DNA of 36,048 bases from Parvularculaceae bacterium. GTDB lineage: Bacteria > Pseudomonadota > Alphaproteobacteria > Caulobacterales > Parvularculaceae. Positions 24,953 to 33,404 of the stretch are shown here, piece by piece. How positions within the stretch are numbered: the stretch's first letter is position 1; every line of letters begins with the position of its first letter. The stretch spans positions 1 to 36,048 of the forward strand of contig JAJFFW010000010.1 in assembly GCA_021776435.1 (NCBI GenBank), read 5' to 3'. The position numbers and the translations under genes are program-made. Below the pieces are notes generated by a model, which searched no databases, was not told the origin of the DNA, and saw only the letters and a program-made list of their open reading frames with translations.

Positions 24953-27076
24953 CTAACGACTGACATGAAGTTTGACGAGATCCTGTGCAATCGTTCCAAA
25001 GGCGGCCTCGAGGTCTGCACCGCTCGGCGCCTTGAAATAATGGGGCGCCGCGGGGCTTGTAGCGCAGGACCGAAAAACTTCTTCCAAATTGGCGTCATTG
25101 AGGCCGAAAACGATTGAATAAACGAGGATCCCTTCCTTCTTCATTCGGTGACAGGTCCGGAGCAGTTTTTCGTCAAGCTGATTGCGCATGGTGTTGGGAT
25201 TGGTCATACCCGCTCCCATACGGCCATCAATTGCATAACCATAGGACGTGATCGACGACTCCTTATGGGTGTTTCGCGAGCCGATAGTGTTCTGACCGTC
25301 AGTCATAAGCACAACGGCTTTTGACCACCCTTTGTCCGTATATTCCGCCCCCTCAGTAAAGGGCGCGCCAGGGGATAGCACGCGCCAACCCCACACCATT
25401 CCGTTGGCGGAGTTGGTGTTACCATTTGGAAACAGAGTATCCATGTGTGTTTCCACCTTGGAGCGATCATCTGTCAAAGGAAGGATCGGCGCCGGGCAAT
25501 CCTTGTTCGGTCCTCGCATACTGGAATCATTGTCACTGATATTTTCATCGATGGACGCCGGTAGATCGTACTTATAGTCGTACTGATTGGTTGCCGGATT
25601 CCACCAGCCGACATAAGCGTTGCGGACGATATATTCATCAAGGCCGATGCTTGTTGCACCCAGATCTGCAAACCGCGTTTTGACACCATCCCAGTAATTA
25701 TCGAGCTGAGCGAAGGAATGATTTGTTACATAACGGAAATCCGTAACGGTTTTGGCGTAACGGGCGTACGCTTCTCCCTTATTACGATAGCTATAATTCT
25801 TATCATTGATGAACCAGCGGTTATCGTAACTGTTGCGATTCTGTCCGTCTTCACCGGGATCATCGAACCAATAGCCTTTAATTTTGCCGCCAAATTCATC
25901 CTTCACCCATATTTTGACGCCGTTCAGCGTATAGGCTTCATTATCCGACCATCCGCCGCGACAATAGGATGCGCTATTGTAGCAATCCGGCTCGTCCTCA
26001 CGGAAATAGGGAACCCAGCGGGAATTCTCGATCTTACCAACATCAGAGGCATTAAGGGCGAGATTAGGCGCGCGATCGAAAGCGAGGCGGATCCGCGCAT
26101 CCGGCTCTTGGGCAATGGTGGGCGTGACCAGAGCGCCAGTCAGAGTCGACGCTGGGGTGGATTGCCCCGGCCCGTTGTCCAACTCGTCTAACGGATAAGG
26201 TCGAGCCTCAAAGCACCCTTTCCACTCAGTGCCAGGAACCGACTCGAACAAGCGGAAATGATTGACTTTCTTGTTAACGTCAACGTCGCCGTTTTCATCC
26301 ACATGAAAGAAGTGAGCGCCATGATAAACCGCTTGTGCGTTTTCATCGCCCCAACCCATATTCCAGCTTGAGGCGGCGCCTGGATTGACATGGGCATTAA
26401 ATGGAACAACGCCGACTTTGATATTTGGATCCGATGTTTTGGTGTCGTACATCACCTGTAAAAGGTTATCGACCGCATCACGTAAGCTGACAATTTTTCC
26501 ATTGGACCGCATGGACCCCGTGACATCAAGAACCAGCGCCAGCTCAATTTTACCAGAGCCATGGCGGGTGATTTCAGTATCGGTCGCCAGGTCGAGAAAT
26601 TCTAGCTTTGTGGCAATGGTGGCGTCATGGGTGATCTGCGCAAGCAAATCCATGCCGACGCCAAGAAACAGAGTCTTTATCTCACCGCTGACGACCGGTG
26701 TGATCGTTGCTGATGTCACGGTGAAATCGACGTCAAGGTTTTTCACATTGCCTTCGTGTCGAAAATTCTCGTGAAAAAACCTCTTCCCGTAATCTTTTAA
26801 CTCAGCATCGGATAGGGATTTGTCCATGGCGCTGAGTTGTGCGATCGCTAATCCGGCCGAGTCCATCGACTCAATAAGTTCCGCACGCACGGCATTATAG
26901 CGTGCATAGTCAACTGCCCCGCCTGTGAAAAGTACGAGGAGTGAAAAGACGAAAACGAACAGAATTGCGATATTGCCATCGCGATTCCTGGCAAAGCGGA
27001 AAAGTAAACTGTGAAGGCCCGACTTACAGCCATATCTGGTTGAGCTGGTGGGGCGAACGGTAAGATGACTAGACAT
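24953..27076 (-). CDS. TadG-like pilus protein with von Willebrand factor A domain
   Basis: A 707-residue membrane-anchored protein. The N terminus has the Tad motif RNRDGNIAILFVFVFSLLVL, a prepilin-like membrane segment followed by DYARYNAVRAELIESMDSAGLA. A VWA domain starts with the metal site DVTGSM (184-189) and resumes after a long insertion with VLMTDGQNT, then LRTCHRMKKEGILVYSIVFG. The insertion (about 215-560) is rich in Tyr, Trp, Asp and Asn and unlike known domains to me. Similar TadG-VWA proteins accompany Tad pili and may aid adhesion. The ATG has AGAGG 9 bases upstream; a TTG two codons earlier is also open. It is first in its operon. Confidence 0.85.
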   Translation of the reverse strand: MSSHLTVRPTSSTRYGCKSGLHSLLFRFARNRDGNIAILFVFVFSLLVLFTGGAVDYARYNAVRAELIESMDSAGLAIAQLSAMDKSLSDAELKDYGKRFFHENFRHEGNVKNLDVDFTVTSATITPVVSGEIKTLFLGVGMDLLAQITHDATIATKLEFLDLATDTEITRHGSGKIELALVLDVTGSMRSNGKIVSLRDAVDNLLQVMYDTKTSDPNIKVGVVPFNAHVNPGAASSWNMGWGDENAQAVYHGAHFFHVDENGDVDVNKKVNHFRLFESVPGTEWKGCFEARPYPLDELDNGPGQSTPASTLTGALVTPTIAQEPDARIRLAFDRAPNLALNASDVGKIENSRWVPYFREDEPDCYNSASYCRGGWSDNEAYTLNGVKIWVKDEFGGKIKGYWFDDPGEDGQNRNSYDNRWFINDKNYSYRNKGEAYARYAKTVTDFRYVTNHSFAQLDNYWDGVKTRFADLGATSIGLDEYIVRNAYVGWWNPATNQYDYKYDLPASIDENISDNDSSMRGPNKDCPAPILPLTDDRSKVETHMDTLFPNGNTNSANGMVWGWRVLSPGAPFTEGAEYTDKGWSKAVVLMTDGQNTIGSRNTHKESSITSYGYAIDGRMGAGMTNPNTMRNQLDEKLLRTCHRMKKEGILVYSIVFGLNDANLEEVFRSCATSPAAPHYFKAPSGADLEAAFGTIAQDLVKLHVSR

Positions 27077-27121
27077 ACGCAACTACCTCTACTGAGGTCT
27101 CGGCTGTACTGCCGCTACACC

Positions 27122-27140
27122 GTCATTTCTATCAAATGAC
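27122..27140 (-). other. Hairpin in the TadG/TadE operon leader
   Basis: GTCATTT (27122-27128) pairs perfectly with AAATGAC (27134-27140) around CTATC. It would lie in the leader RNA, 46 bases before the ATG. The function is unknown. Confidence 0.4.
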
Positions 27141-27169
27141 ACTTAACCGTTGGTAATAACTCTTGGTTA

Positions 27170-27197
27170 ATCTTTGTAAGGAAATAAAAAGTGTCAA
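27170..27197 (-). promoter_or_regulatory. Candidate promoter of the TadG/TadE operon
   Basis: On the minus strand a perfect TTGACA (27197-27192) is followed after 16 bases by AAAGAT (27175-27170), a 3 of 6 match to the -10. A CtrA-like TTAA-N7-TTAT overlaps the start region (27170-27156, minus strand), and TTAACC/GGTTAA arms lie at 27143-27148 and 27165-27170. Of the 27083-27388 gap, this, a leader hairpin (27122-27140) and a weak pdhA terminator are all I can support. Confidence 0.4.
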
Positions 27198-27279
27198 CCC
27201 CCAAAACGGGTGTGCGTATTTTTAAAAATATGCACTTAAAACAAATAGATACAAGCAAAAGGCCGTATCAATGAGGTGA

Positions 27280-27307
27280 CAAAAAATCCTACCATTCTCT
27301 TAAGGAT
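27280..27307 (-). terminator. Weak candidate terminator of pdhA
   Basis: On the minus strand ATCCT, a 12-base loop and AGGAT are followed by a run of T. The five-base stem is weak; I list it because it is the only terminator-like structure between pdhA and the pilus genes. Confidence 0.25.
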
Positions 27308-27388
27308 AGATTCAAATTTTCCATAAATGCGAAGGATAACGCACATTAAGGATGTTCCGAAACTCGATTTTATGTCTACCGTCGGTGG

Positions 27389-28399
27389 TTAAATCACGAC
27401 GTCGGTATACAGCTCAGCGAGCGCAGGCTCCGGGCTTTTCATAGCAAAATCTGCAGATTTCAACACAATCTCTTTTATCTCTTTGTCGATTGTTTTGAGC
27501 GCGGTCGCGTCAGCGAAATCAGCATCAATGATCCGTTGTTCGCAACGTTTGATGGGGTCATTGTGCGCGCGCACCTCATCGACTTCCTCTCGGCTGCGGT
27601 ATTTTGCAGGATCCGACATGGAATGGCCGCGATACCTGTAGGTTTTCATTTCGAGGATGAACGGTCCCTCACCGCTTCGCGCGTGTTCAACGGCGTCACG
27701 GGCTGCTTCACGAACTGCGAGGACATCCATGCCATCAACTTCCACCCCAGGAATGCCAAACGATGCGCCACGACGATAGAGATGCGTTTCTGAATGCGAT
27801 CTTGTGACACTCGTGCCCATCGCATACTGATTGTTCTCAATTACAAAAACCGCAGGCAGTTTCCAAAGCTGCGCCATATTCATAGCCTCGAAGATCTGAC
27901 CTTGATTGGACGCGCCATCGCCAAAATACGTGAAGCTGACCTTCTTTTCCTCACGATAGCGGTTCGCGAAAGCCAGCCCCACACCCAGCGGGACCTGCGC
28001 GCCGACAATGCCATGCCCTCCATAAAATTCCTCTTCTTTAGAGAACATATGCATAGAGCCGCCTTTGCCCTTGGAATATCCGCCTTCGCGCCCGGTCAGT
28101 TCCGCCATGACGCCTTTTGGGTCCATACCGCACGCCAGCATATGGCCGTGATCACGATAGCCCGTGATGACTTGATCACCCTTTCGTTTTACAGCTTCCA
28201 CGCCCACGACGACCGCTTCTTGCCCGATATAGAGGTGACAGAAACCGCCGATATGACCCATGCCATAAAGTTGACCGGCTTTTTCTTCAAAGCGGCGAAT
28301 AAGAAGCATGTCTCGATAATATTTGAGGAGCTCCTCTTTGCTGGCCTTTAGATTGGAATTCAGGCTGTGGGAGGCTTCAGCGCTGGCGTCAGCGGGCAT
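27389..28399 (-). CDS. pdhA: Pyruvate dehydrogenase E1 component subunit alpha
   Basis: Thiamine-diphosphate subunit of the pyruvate dehydrogenase complex, decarboxylating pyruvate before transfer to lipoamide. The 336 residues show MLLIRRFEEKAGQLYGMG, GFCHLYIGQEAVVVG, the TPP fold motif GDGASNQGQIFEAMNMAQLW ending near VIENNQYAMGTS, and the loop YRYRGHSMSDPAKYRS, all as in alphaproteobacterial PdhA. CGGAG lies 6 bases before the ATG. Usually pdhB follows directly; here the downstream 300 bases are non-coding and then pilus genes begin, so the beta subunit must be elsewhere. Upstream are ftsB and eno, the usual neighbours. Confidence 0.96.
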   Translation of the reverse strand: MPADASAEASHSLNSNLKASKEELLKYYRDMLLIRRFEEKAGQLYGMGHIGGFCHLYIGQEAVVVGVEAVKRKGDQVITGYRDHGHMLACGMDPKGVMAELTGREGGYSKGKGGSMHMFSKEEEFYGGHGIVGAQVPLGVGLAFANRYREEKKVSFTYFGDGASNQGQIFEAMNMAQLWKLPAVFVIENNQYAMGTSVTRSHSETHLYRRGASFGIPGVEVDGMDVLAVREAARDAVEHARSGEGPFILEMKTYRYRGHSMSDPAKYRSREEVDEVRAHNDPIKRCEQRIIDADFADATALKTIDKEIKEIVLKSADFAMKSPEPALAELYTDVVI

Positions 28400-28483
28400 A
28401 GTAATCTCCGATTGGATTCAGCCAATTACCTAACGTATTTTCCAGAAATGTGGATACCTGTTGAGAAAAAAGTACGCAGATTC

Positions 28484-28526
28484 GAACGAGAATGGTCGGT
28501 GTTCCAATATTTGGGAACGAGATTGG
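28484..28526. promoter_or_regulatory. Direct repeat and dyad upstream of pdhA
   Basis: GAACGAGAATGG (28484-28495) and GAACGAGATTGG (28515-28526) are direct repeats 31 bases apart, about three helical turns. Between and overlapping the second is the dyad GTTCC-N8-GGAAC (28501-28518) centred on AATATT. They lie 85-130 bases before the pdhA start, a plausible operator region. The regulator is unknown. Confidence 0.4.
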
Positions 28527-28623
28527 AATGAGAAATGTCGAATGGATCGCGATACGGGGCAGACCGTCTGCATTTCTATATGATGGCCGTCGGTGAAACT
28601 GCGGAGTCACAATCAGGACTGTT

Positions 28624-28974
28624 TTATCGACGTTTTAGTGGCCCTTGGGCGGTTTTGATCACAGCGCGTAACTCATTGCGGGGTATGACATAATCGCCTT
28701 CCCTGGCGTAACCCAGCACGCCCCGTACGCGCTCATCGACCATGTCGGGATCGAGCGAGCGCGAATGCAGGAGATGCGTTCTGCTCTCTAACCATTGGCG
28801 GCGCGTGCGCATGGCGTCCACTTCCAGTTCGACGACCCGCGCTTCTTCGCGCATGGCGGCCAGGGTTCTATATCCTGATGCGCCAGCGACCGCTTCAAAT
28901 GCGAGAAATGCCACCCAACACATACACAGTGTTGGCAGTGCAATCGTTATCAGAAATTTTCCAAACGGTCCCAT
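28624..28974 (-). CDS. ftsB: FtsB/DivIC-like septum formation initiator
   Basis: Small bitopic divisome protein that links FtsL and FtsQ and helps activate septal peptidoglycan synthesis. The 116 residues have a single membrane segment (about 5-30, FLITIALPTLCMCWVAFLAF), then a coiled coil (about 40-70, LAAMREEARVVELEVDAMRTRRQWLESR) in parts LAAMREEARVVELEV and DAMRTRRQWLESR, and a C-terminal part with DPDMVDERVRGVLGYAREGD typical of the alphaproteobacterial family. I chose the ATG at 28974 because AGGTGAG lies 6 bases upstream; the longer frame to 29022 lacks that. It lies between eno and pdhA, the conserved order. A leader hairpin covers its ribosome binding site. Confidence 0.87.
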   Translation of the reverse strand: MGPFGKFLITIALPTLCMCWVAFLAFEAVAGASGYRTLAAMREEARVVELEVDAMRTRRQWLESRTHLLHSRSLDPDMVDERVRGVLGYAREGDYVIPRNELRAVIKTAQGPLKRR

Positions 28975-28980
28975 TGAGCG

Positions 28981-29000
28981 CTCACCTAGAATCAGGTGAG
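28981..29000 (-). promoter_or_regulatory. Hairpin sequestering the ftsB ribosome binding site
   Basis: On the minus strand CTCACCT (29000-28994), loop GATTCT, AGGTGAG (28987-28981) form a perfect seven-base hairpin. Its 3' arm is the Shine-Dalgarno sequence 6 bases before the ftsB ATG, so translation should depend on melting the stem. Confidence 0.55.
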
Positions 29001-29073
29001 ATGAATTGAATATCCTTAACAAAATATGAACAAAAGCGCTGGATAATAACTCTGAAGCACTGGCGTCTGGTGA

Positions 29074-29091
29074 CGGTGTTCACCTACACCG
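29074..29091 (-). other. Small hairpin downstream of eno
   Basis: CGGTGT (29074-29079) pairs with ACACCG (29086-29091) around six bases, 44 bases after the eno stop. No T run follows, so I do not call it a terminator; read-through from eno into ftsB is possible. Confidence 0.3.
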
Positions 29092-29134
29092 CAGCCGCTT
29101 CATCTCCCGTGCCTGTTCTTGCAGGGGACGAAGG

Positions 29135-30427
<1,293 letters not shown>

Positions 30428-30492
30428 TCAAGGAAAGCGTGACACAGCCTCTATACGCGTCATGCCGCGACGCGCAAGACGCGCGATATGCG

Positions 30493-31473
30493 TTATTTAT
30501 CATCGCGCTTCTCAAATTTCGGCCGCGTTATCGTCCTGCCATTCCCTGAATTTTTTGATCCTGATGTCTTTTGCGGGGGCGCAGATGGCGTCGTTGCCGC
30601 AGGCGGCGCGGACTTTTGTTGCTTTTTTGAAGCCGGCGGCGGCGATTTCTGACTTTGAGGAGGCGGGATGCTTCGACGCTGTTGCGACGGTGGAGAAGAT
30701 CGTTGGCGTCGTTGTGATCCAAAAGAAGATCGTTGGCGTCGTTGACCATCAGTCGATTGACGCCCTCCTTGCCGGTTTCGATCTGCGTCTTGCCGCCGGA
30801 TACGTGGTGGCGTTCCGTTCACTCTGTCCTCACGTCGGCCTGCAACAGGTGGCCTTCTTTTCTTACCATCGCCCCGGCTTTTCAGTCTCGATCCGACGGT
30901 GTTGGTATCATTGCGATCCCGTCCCGCGTCATGATTGTCCTGTGAGCTTCGATGACGCTCGCCGGTCAGGGGGCGATCATCACGGTCGCGATGAGCCCGT
31001 TGCTGGTTGCGAAAACGGTTATTGATATGTCGTTGATCGAATGAACTGTGCCGCTGAGATCTGCCAACGGAGTGGCGACCGGATTGATAGCCGTAATGGG
31101 TCGTCGAATAGGCAAAACCGAAAACATAACCGATATCGGGATACCATGAGCCATGTTGCCCATACCAAGGGGAAGCGTATCCATAGGAGCTATATCCAGG
31201 GCTATATCCGTAAGAAGAACCGTAGCCGTAATTCGACCGGGTCTCCCGATAAGGGGAATACGCACCTGAAAAGCATTGGTTAGCTTCCGTTTCGCAGCTG
31301 GCGTGGCATTCGCCATAACCCGCAGCATCGTCAGCATAGGCCTCGCATTCTCTGTAGCACGCTCCAGCCTTGTCATCGCACCCCGAAAAAGCCAATGCAT
31401 AGGGATAGGTTTCACACGCGCTAATCATCGCGGTGATTGCGAATAGGGAGATCAGTTTTAGAAAAAGGCTCAT
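30493..31473 (-). CDS. Low-complexity lipoprotein of unknown function
   Basis: I do not recognise a family. The 326 residues open with a lipoprotein signal (MSLFLKLISLFAITAMISAC, Cys20 lipidated). Residues about 30-70 hold eight cysteines in CxxxxxxCxxxC-like spacing (GCDDKAGACYRECEAY, YGECHASCETEANQC). Residues about 78-115 are Tyr/Gly/Ser-rich (YGYGSSYGYSPGYSSYGYAS). From about 130 to the end it is disordered and very basic, with His/Arg/Asp/Gln, and an imperfect ten-residue tandem repeat (QRRQRSSFGS, QRRQRSSPPS), ending Pro/Lys/Ser-rich. The ATG at 31473 puts the lipobox at the right distance; the longer frame from 31515 does not. Anchored in a membrane, its basic tail could bind polyanions. 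Confidence 0.7.
   Translation of the reverse strand: MSLFLKLISLFAITAMISACETYPYALAFSGCDDKAGACYRECEAYADDAAGYGECHASCETEANQCFSGAYSPYRETRSNYGYGSSYGYSPGYSSYGYASPWYGQHGSWYPDIGYVFGFAYSTTHYGYQSGRHSVGRSQRHSSFDQRHINNRFRNQQRAHRDRDDRPLTGERHRSSQDNHDAGRDRNDTNTVGSRLKSRGDGKKRRPPVAGRREDRVNGTPPRIRRQDADRNRQGGRQSTDGQRRQRSSFGSQRRQRSSPPSQQRRSIPPPQSQKSPPPASKKQQKSAPPAATTPSAPPQKTSGSKNSGNGRTITRPKFEKRDDK
30694..30744. repeat. 30-bp period tandem repeat inside the lipoprotein gene
   Basis: AGAAGATCGTTGGCGTCGTT plus one G occurs identically at 30694-30714 and 30724-30744, encoding the RQRSS-type repeat of the lipoprotein. The nearly perfect copies suggest recent duplication. Confidence 0.7.
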
Positions 31474-31619
31474 GGCTCTCTCATCCGCGACGCTTTCAAC
31501 GGGGTTACTACCCATTTTGACGCCACAGCTTCAAAAGGACGCTTTCCAATTGCGATTGAAAAACCCCCAGCACCCCGAGCCTTAACTATAAGAGTACCTT
31601 GAACCGGTCAGAAATAGCA

Positions 31620-31644
31620 AACGCCGCCCAATGAGGGCGGCGTT
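31620..31644 (-). terminator. Rho-independent-like terminator of rpmF
   Basis: AACGCCGCCC (31620-31629) pairs with GGGCGGCGTT (31635-31644), ten pairs with a five-base loop, 30 bases after the rpmF stop on the minus strand. Only a short, interrupted T tract (TTTGCTATTT) follows. Confidence 0.65.
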
Positions 31645-31674
31645 AAAAAAGCATGCTGCGATGTGATCGCGCTT

Positions 31675-31857
31675 TTAGTCTTCTTTCACCTCGAGCACCT
31701 GGCGGCCCCGATATTTTCCTGTCTTCAGGTCAATATGGTGCGGCCGACGAAGCTCGCCGGAATCCTTGTCTTCAATATAGGTTGCGCCTTCGAGGCGGTC
31801 ATGGCTGCGACGCATGCCGCGACGCGAACTGGTAATTTTACTCTTTGGTACGGCCAT
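31675..31857 (-). CDS. rpmF: 50S ribosomal protein L32
   Basis: A 60-residue basic protein of the large ribosomal subunit. It begins [20 protein letters not shown], the L32 family signature, and continues [20 protein letters not shown] with [15 protein letters not shown] at the end, an alphaproteobacterial-type full-length protein without zinc-binding cysteines. AAAGGG lies about 8-10 bases before the ATG. The gene is on its own, with a hairpin terminator after it and the divergent gene at 32064 upstream. The common plsX partner is not in this window. Confidence 0.96.
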   Translation of the reverse strand: MAVPKSKITSSRRGMRRSHDRLEGATYIEDKDSGELRRPHHIDLKTGKYRGRQVLEVKED

Positions 31858-32063
31858 AACGAGAGCCCTTTTTGTCAGTCAATGGCGGCCCCTGAGAGGA
31901 GCCTTATGGAGCCGGTCCTCTAGCGGAAGCGACTGCCTAAGGCAAGACCACAACGCGTTATTTCTCCACGTTAAGGTTACCTCTACCCGGTCAAATTGCA
32001 TCGATGGTCTTCAATTGCCCGCAACGCCTCATCAATAGGGTTGGCTCCGTAACGGAGAACCAA

Positions 32064-32534
32064 ATGCAGTTGCGTAGACCTTTAGTTTTTGGCGTCTTCT
32101 TCGGTGTCGCCACTTTCTGTTCCTTTGATTTAGGCGCCCAGGAGCTTATAGAGCCGCAAAACACAGTGTATGTGGACATGCGCTGGCAAGCGCTCAGTGA
32201 CGATGAGAAAGCGATCGTCGACCGATTAGCGACGGATTTCTATGAGGAGTCGCTGCGCTATTCGCAAGCGAGCGCTATCGAAGCCCATACGACAAAGATT
32301 TACACGGTTGGATCGCCAGAAGTGCGTGACCGTTTTCGCCGTGAACGTCGCCTCAAATGGCTGTCGATGACCGGAGCCCAAAGACAGACCTTCCGCAATT
32401 CGAAGCGGCCCAGGTTTACGCATCTCGAGGAAGGTCAAAAACACCCTTTTCGGCAGTTCGCCTTGGATCGATTGGACGCCGCTGGTGCGGTTGATCAGGA
32501 GGCGTTAAACGACGCCATTAATAGCAGCATTTAA
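32064..32534 (+). CDS. Small exported protein of unknown function
   Basis: I do not recognise the family. The 156 residues start with a signal peptide (MQLRRPLVFGVFFGVATFCS, predicted cleavage after FDLGA-Q, about residue 25). The mature part is helical and charged: VYVDMRWQALSDDEKAIVDR, a Tyr-rich stretch, RDRFRRERRLKWLSMTGAQR and DRLDAAGAVDQEALNDAINS. The ATG at 32064 has GGAG 7 bases upstream; an upstream ATG at 32004 would place the signal peptide internally. It converges with the BKACE gene (6-base gap) and is divergent from rpmF. Confidence 0.7.
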   Translation: MQLRRPLVFGVFFGVATFCSFDLGAQELIEPQNTVYVDMRWQALSDDEKAIVDRLATDFYEESLRYSQASAIEAHTTKIYTVGSPEVRDRFRRERRLKWLSMTGAQRQTFRNSKRPRFTHLEEGQKHPFRQFALDRLDAAGAVDQEALNDAINSSI

Positions 32535-32540
32535 TAACGC

Positions 32541-33401
32541 TCAACGGATACCCATCATTTGCCGCGCCTCTTGCGGTGATGCGACTAAGCGCCCGGCGCG
32601 TCTGGCGGTCTCTGCGAGCGCCGCAATCATGGCCCCGTTACTCGACGCCTTTTCACCGCTGGGGAGATAGAAGCTGTCCTCAAGCCCGGTTCGTAAATTC
32701 CCGCCAAGCTCCGCCACACGGGCATGAACATCCCAGATTTCTGTGCGCCCAATCACTGTGGCCTGCCAGGGGCATTCTGGATTTCTGTATTTCACCAAAA
32801 GCGGCAACAGGTCCGGATCTGCAGGCATTCCGGAGGCGACGCCCATGACGAAGTTATAATCTGCATGATCGGTCATCCCATTTTCGACGTATAAGCCGAC
32901 TGACCGCACAATGCCGACGTCGAAGCATTCAAACTCCGGAATAATGTTTTCTTCTTTCATGACGTCGAGAAAGGTTTTTACCTTCTCGACCGGATTGTCG
33001 AAGACCATAGGCGGCCATGCCCATGATCCATCTCGACGTGTCTTCAAGTAATTCAACGTGCCCGCGTTGCAAGCCGCCATCTCGGGCTTGCAGGCGCGAA
33101 GGTAATCAAGGACGTAATCATATTCCGCGCCGACAACGCCGGTCGTCATATTGATGATAACGTGAGGACACGCATCGCGGATCGCTGCGTTGATTTCCTG
33201 GCATATGACGGGATCCCACGTGGGTAAGTGTCCCTTGCCTTTATCCTGTTGTCGATAATGAACATGCATGATCGAGGCGCCAGCGTCGTATGCGGCTTTC
33301 GCTTCCGTCGCCATTTGCGATGGGGTCACTGGCACCGGGTGTTGATCGGGATTGGTTAAGACGCCAGTGAGGGCGCAAGTGATGATCGCTTTATCGGGCA
33401 T
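32541..33401 (-). CDS. BKACE family enzyme (DUF849, 3-keto-5-aminohexanoate cleavage-like)
   Basis: Beta-keto acid cleavage enzymes use zinc to condense a beta-keto acid with acetyl-CoA, giving acetoacetate and a new acyl-CoA. The 286 residues form the TIM barrel: AIITCALTGVLTNPDQHPVP, metal-binding His46 and His48 in IMHVHYR, INMTTG, FECFDVG and the conserved RTGLEDS (Glu241). The substrate cannot be told; the neighbours suggest acyl-CoA or amino acid breakdown. The stop lies 6 bases from the convergent secreted protein gene, and the carboxylase stop is 3 bases upstream of its start, so it is the last gene of an operon. Confidence 0.88.
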   Translation of the reverse strand: MPDKAIITCALTGVLTNPDQHPVPVTPSQMATEAKAAYDAGASIMHVHYRQQDKGKGHLPTWDPVICQEINAAIRDACPHVIINMTTGVVGAEYDYVLDYLRACKPEMAACNAGTLNYLKTRRDGSWAWPPMVFDNPVEKVKTFLDVMKEENIIPEFECFDVGIVRSVGLYVENGMTDHADYNFVMGVASGMPADPDLLPLLVKYRNPECPWQATVIGRTEIWDVHARVAELGGNLRTGLEDSFYLPSGEKASSNGAMIAALAETARRAGRLVASPQEARQMMGIR

Positions 33402-33404
33402 CGT

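Noticed and set aside
27794-28351. 185-codon plus-strand frame inside pdhA
   Set aside because: It is fully antisense to a strongly recognised gene, and its residue composition looks random.
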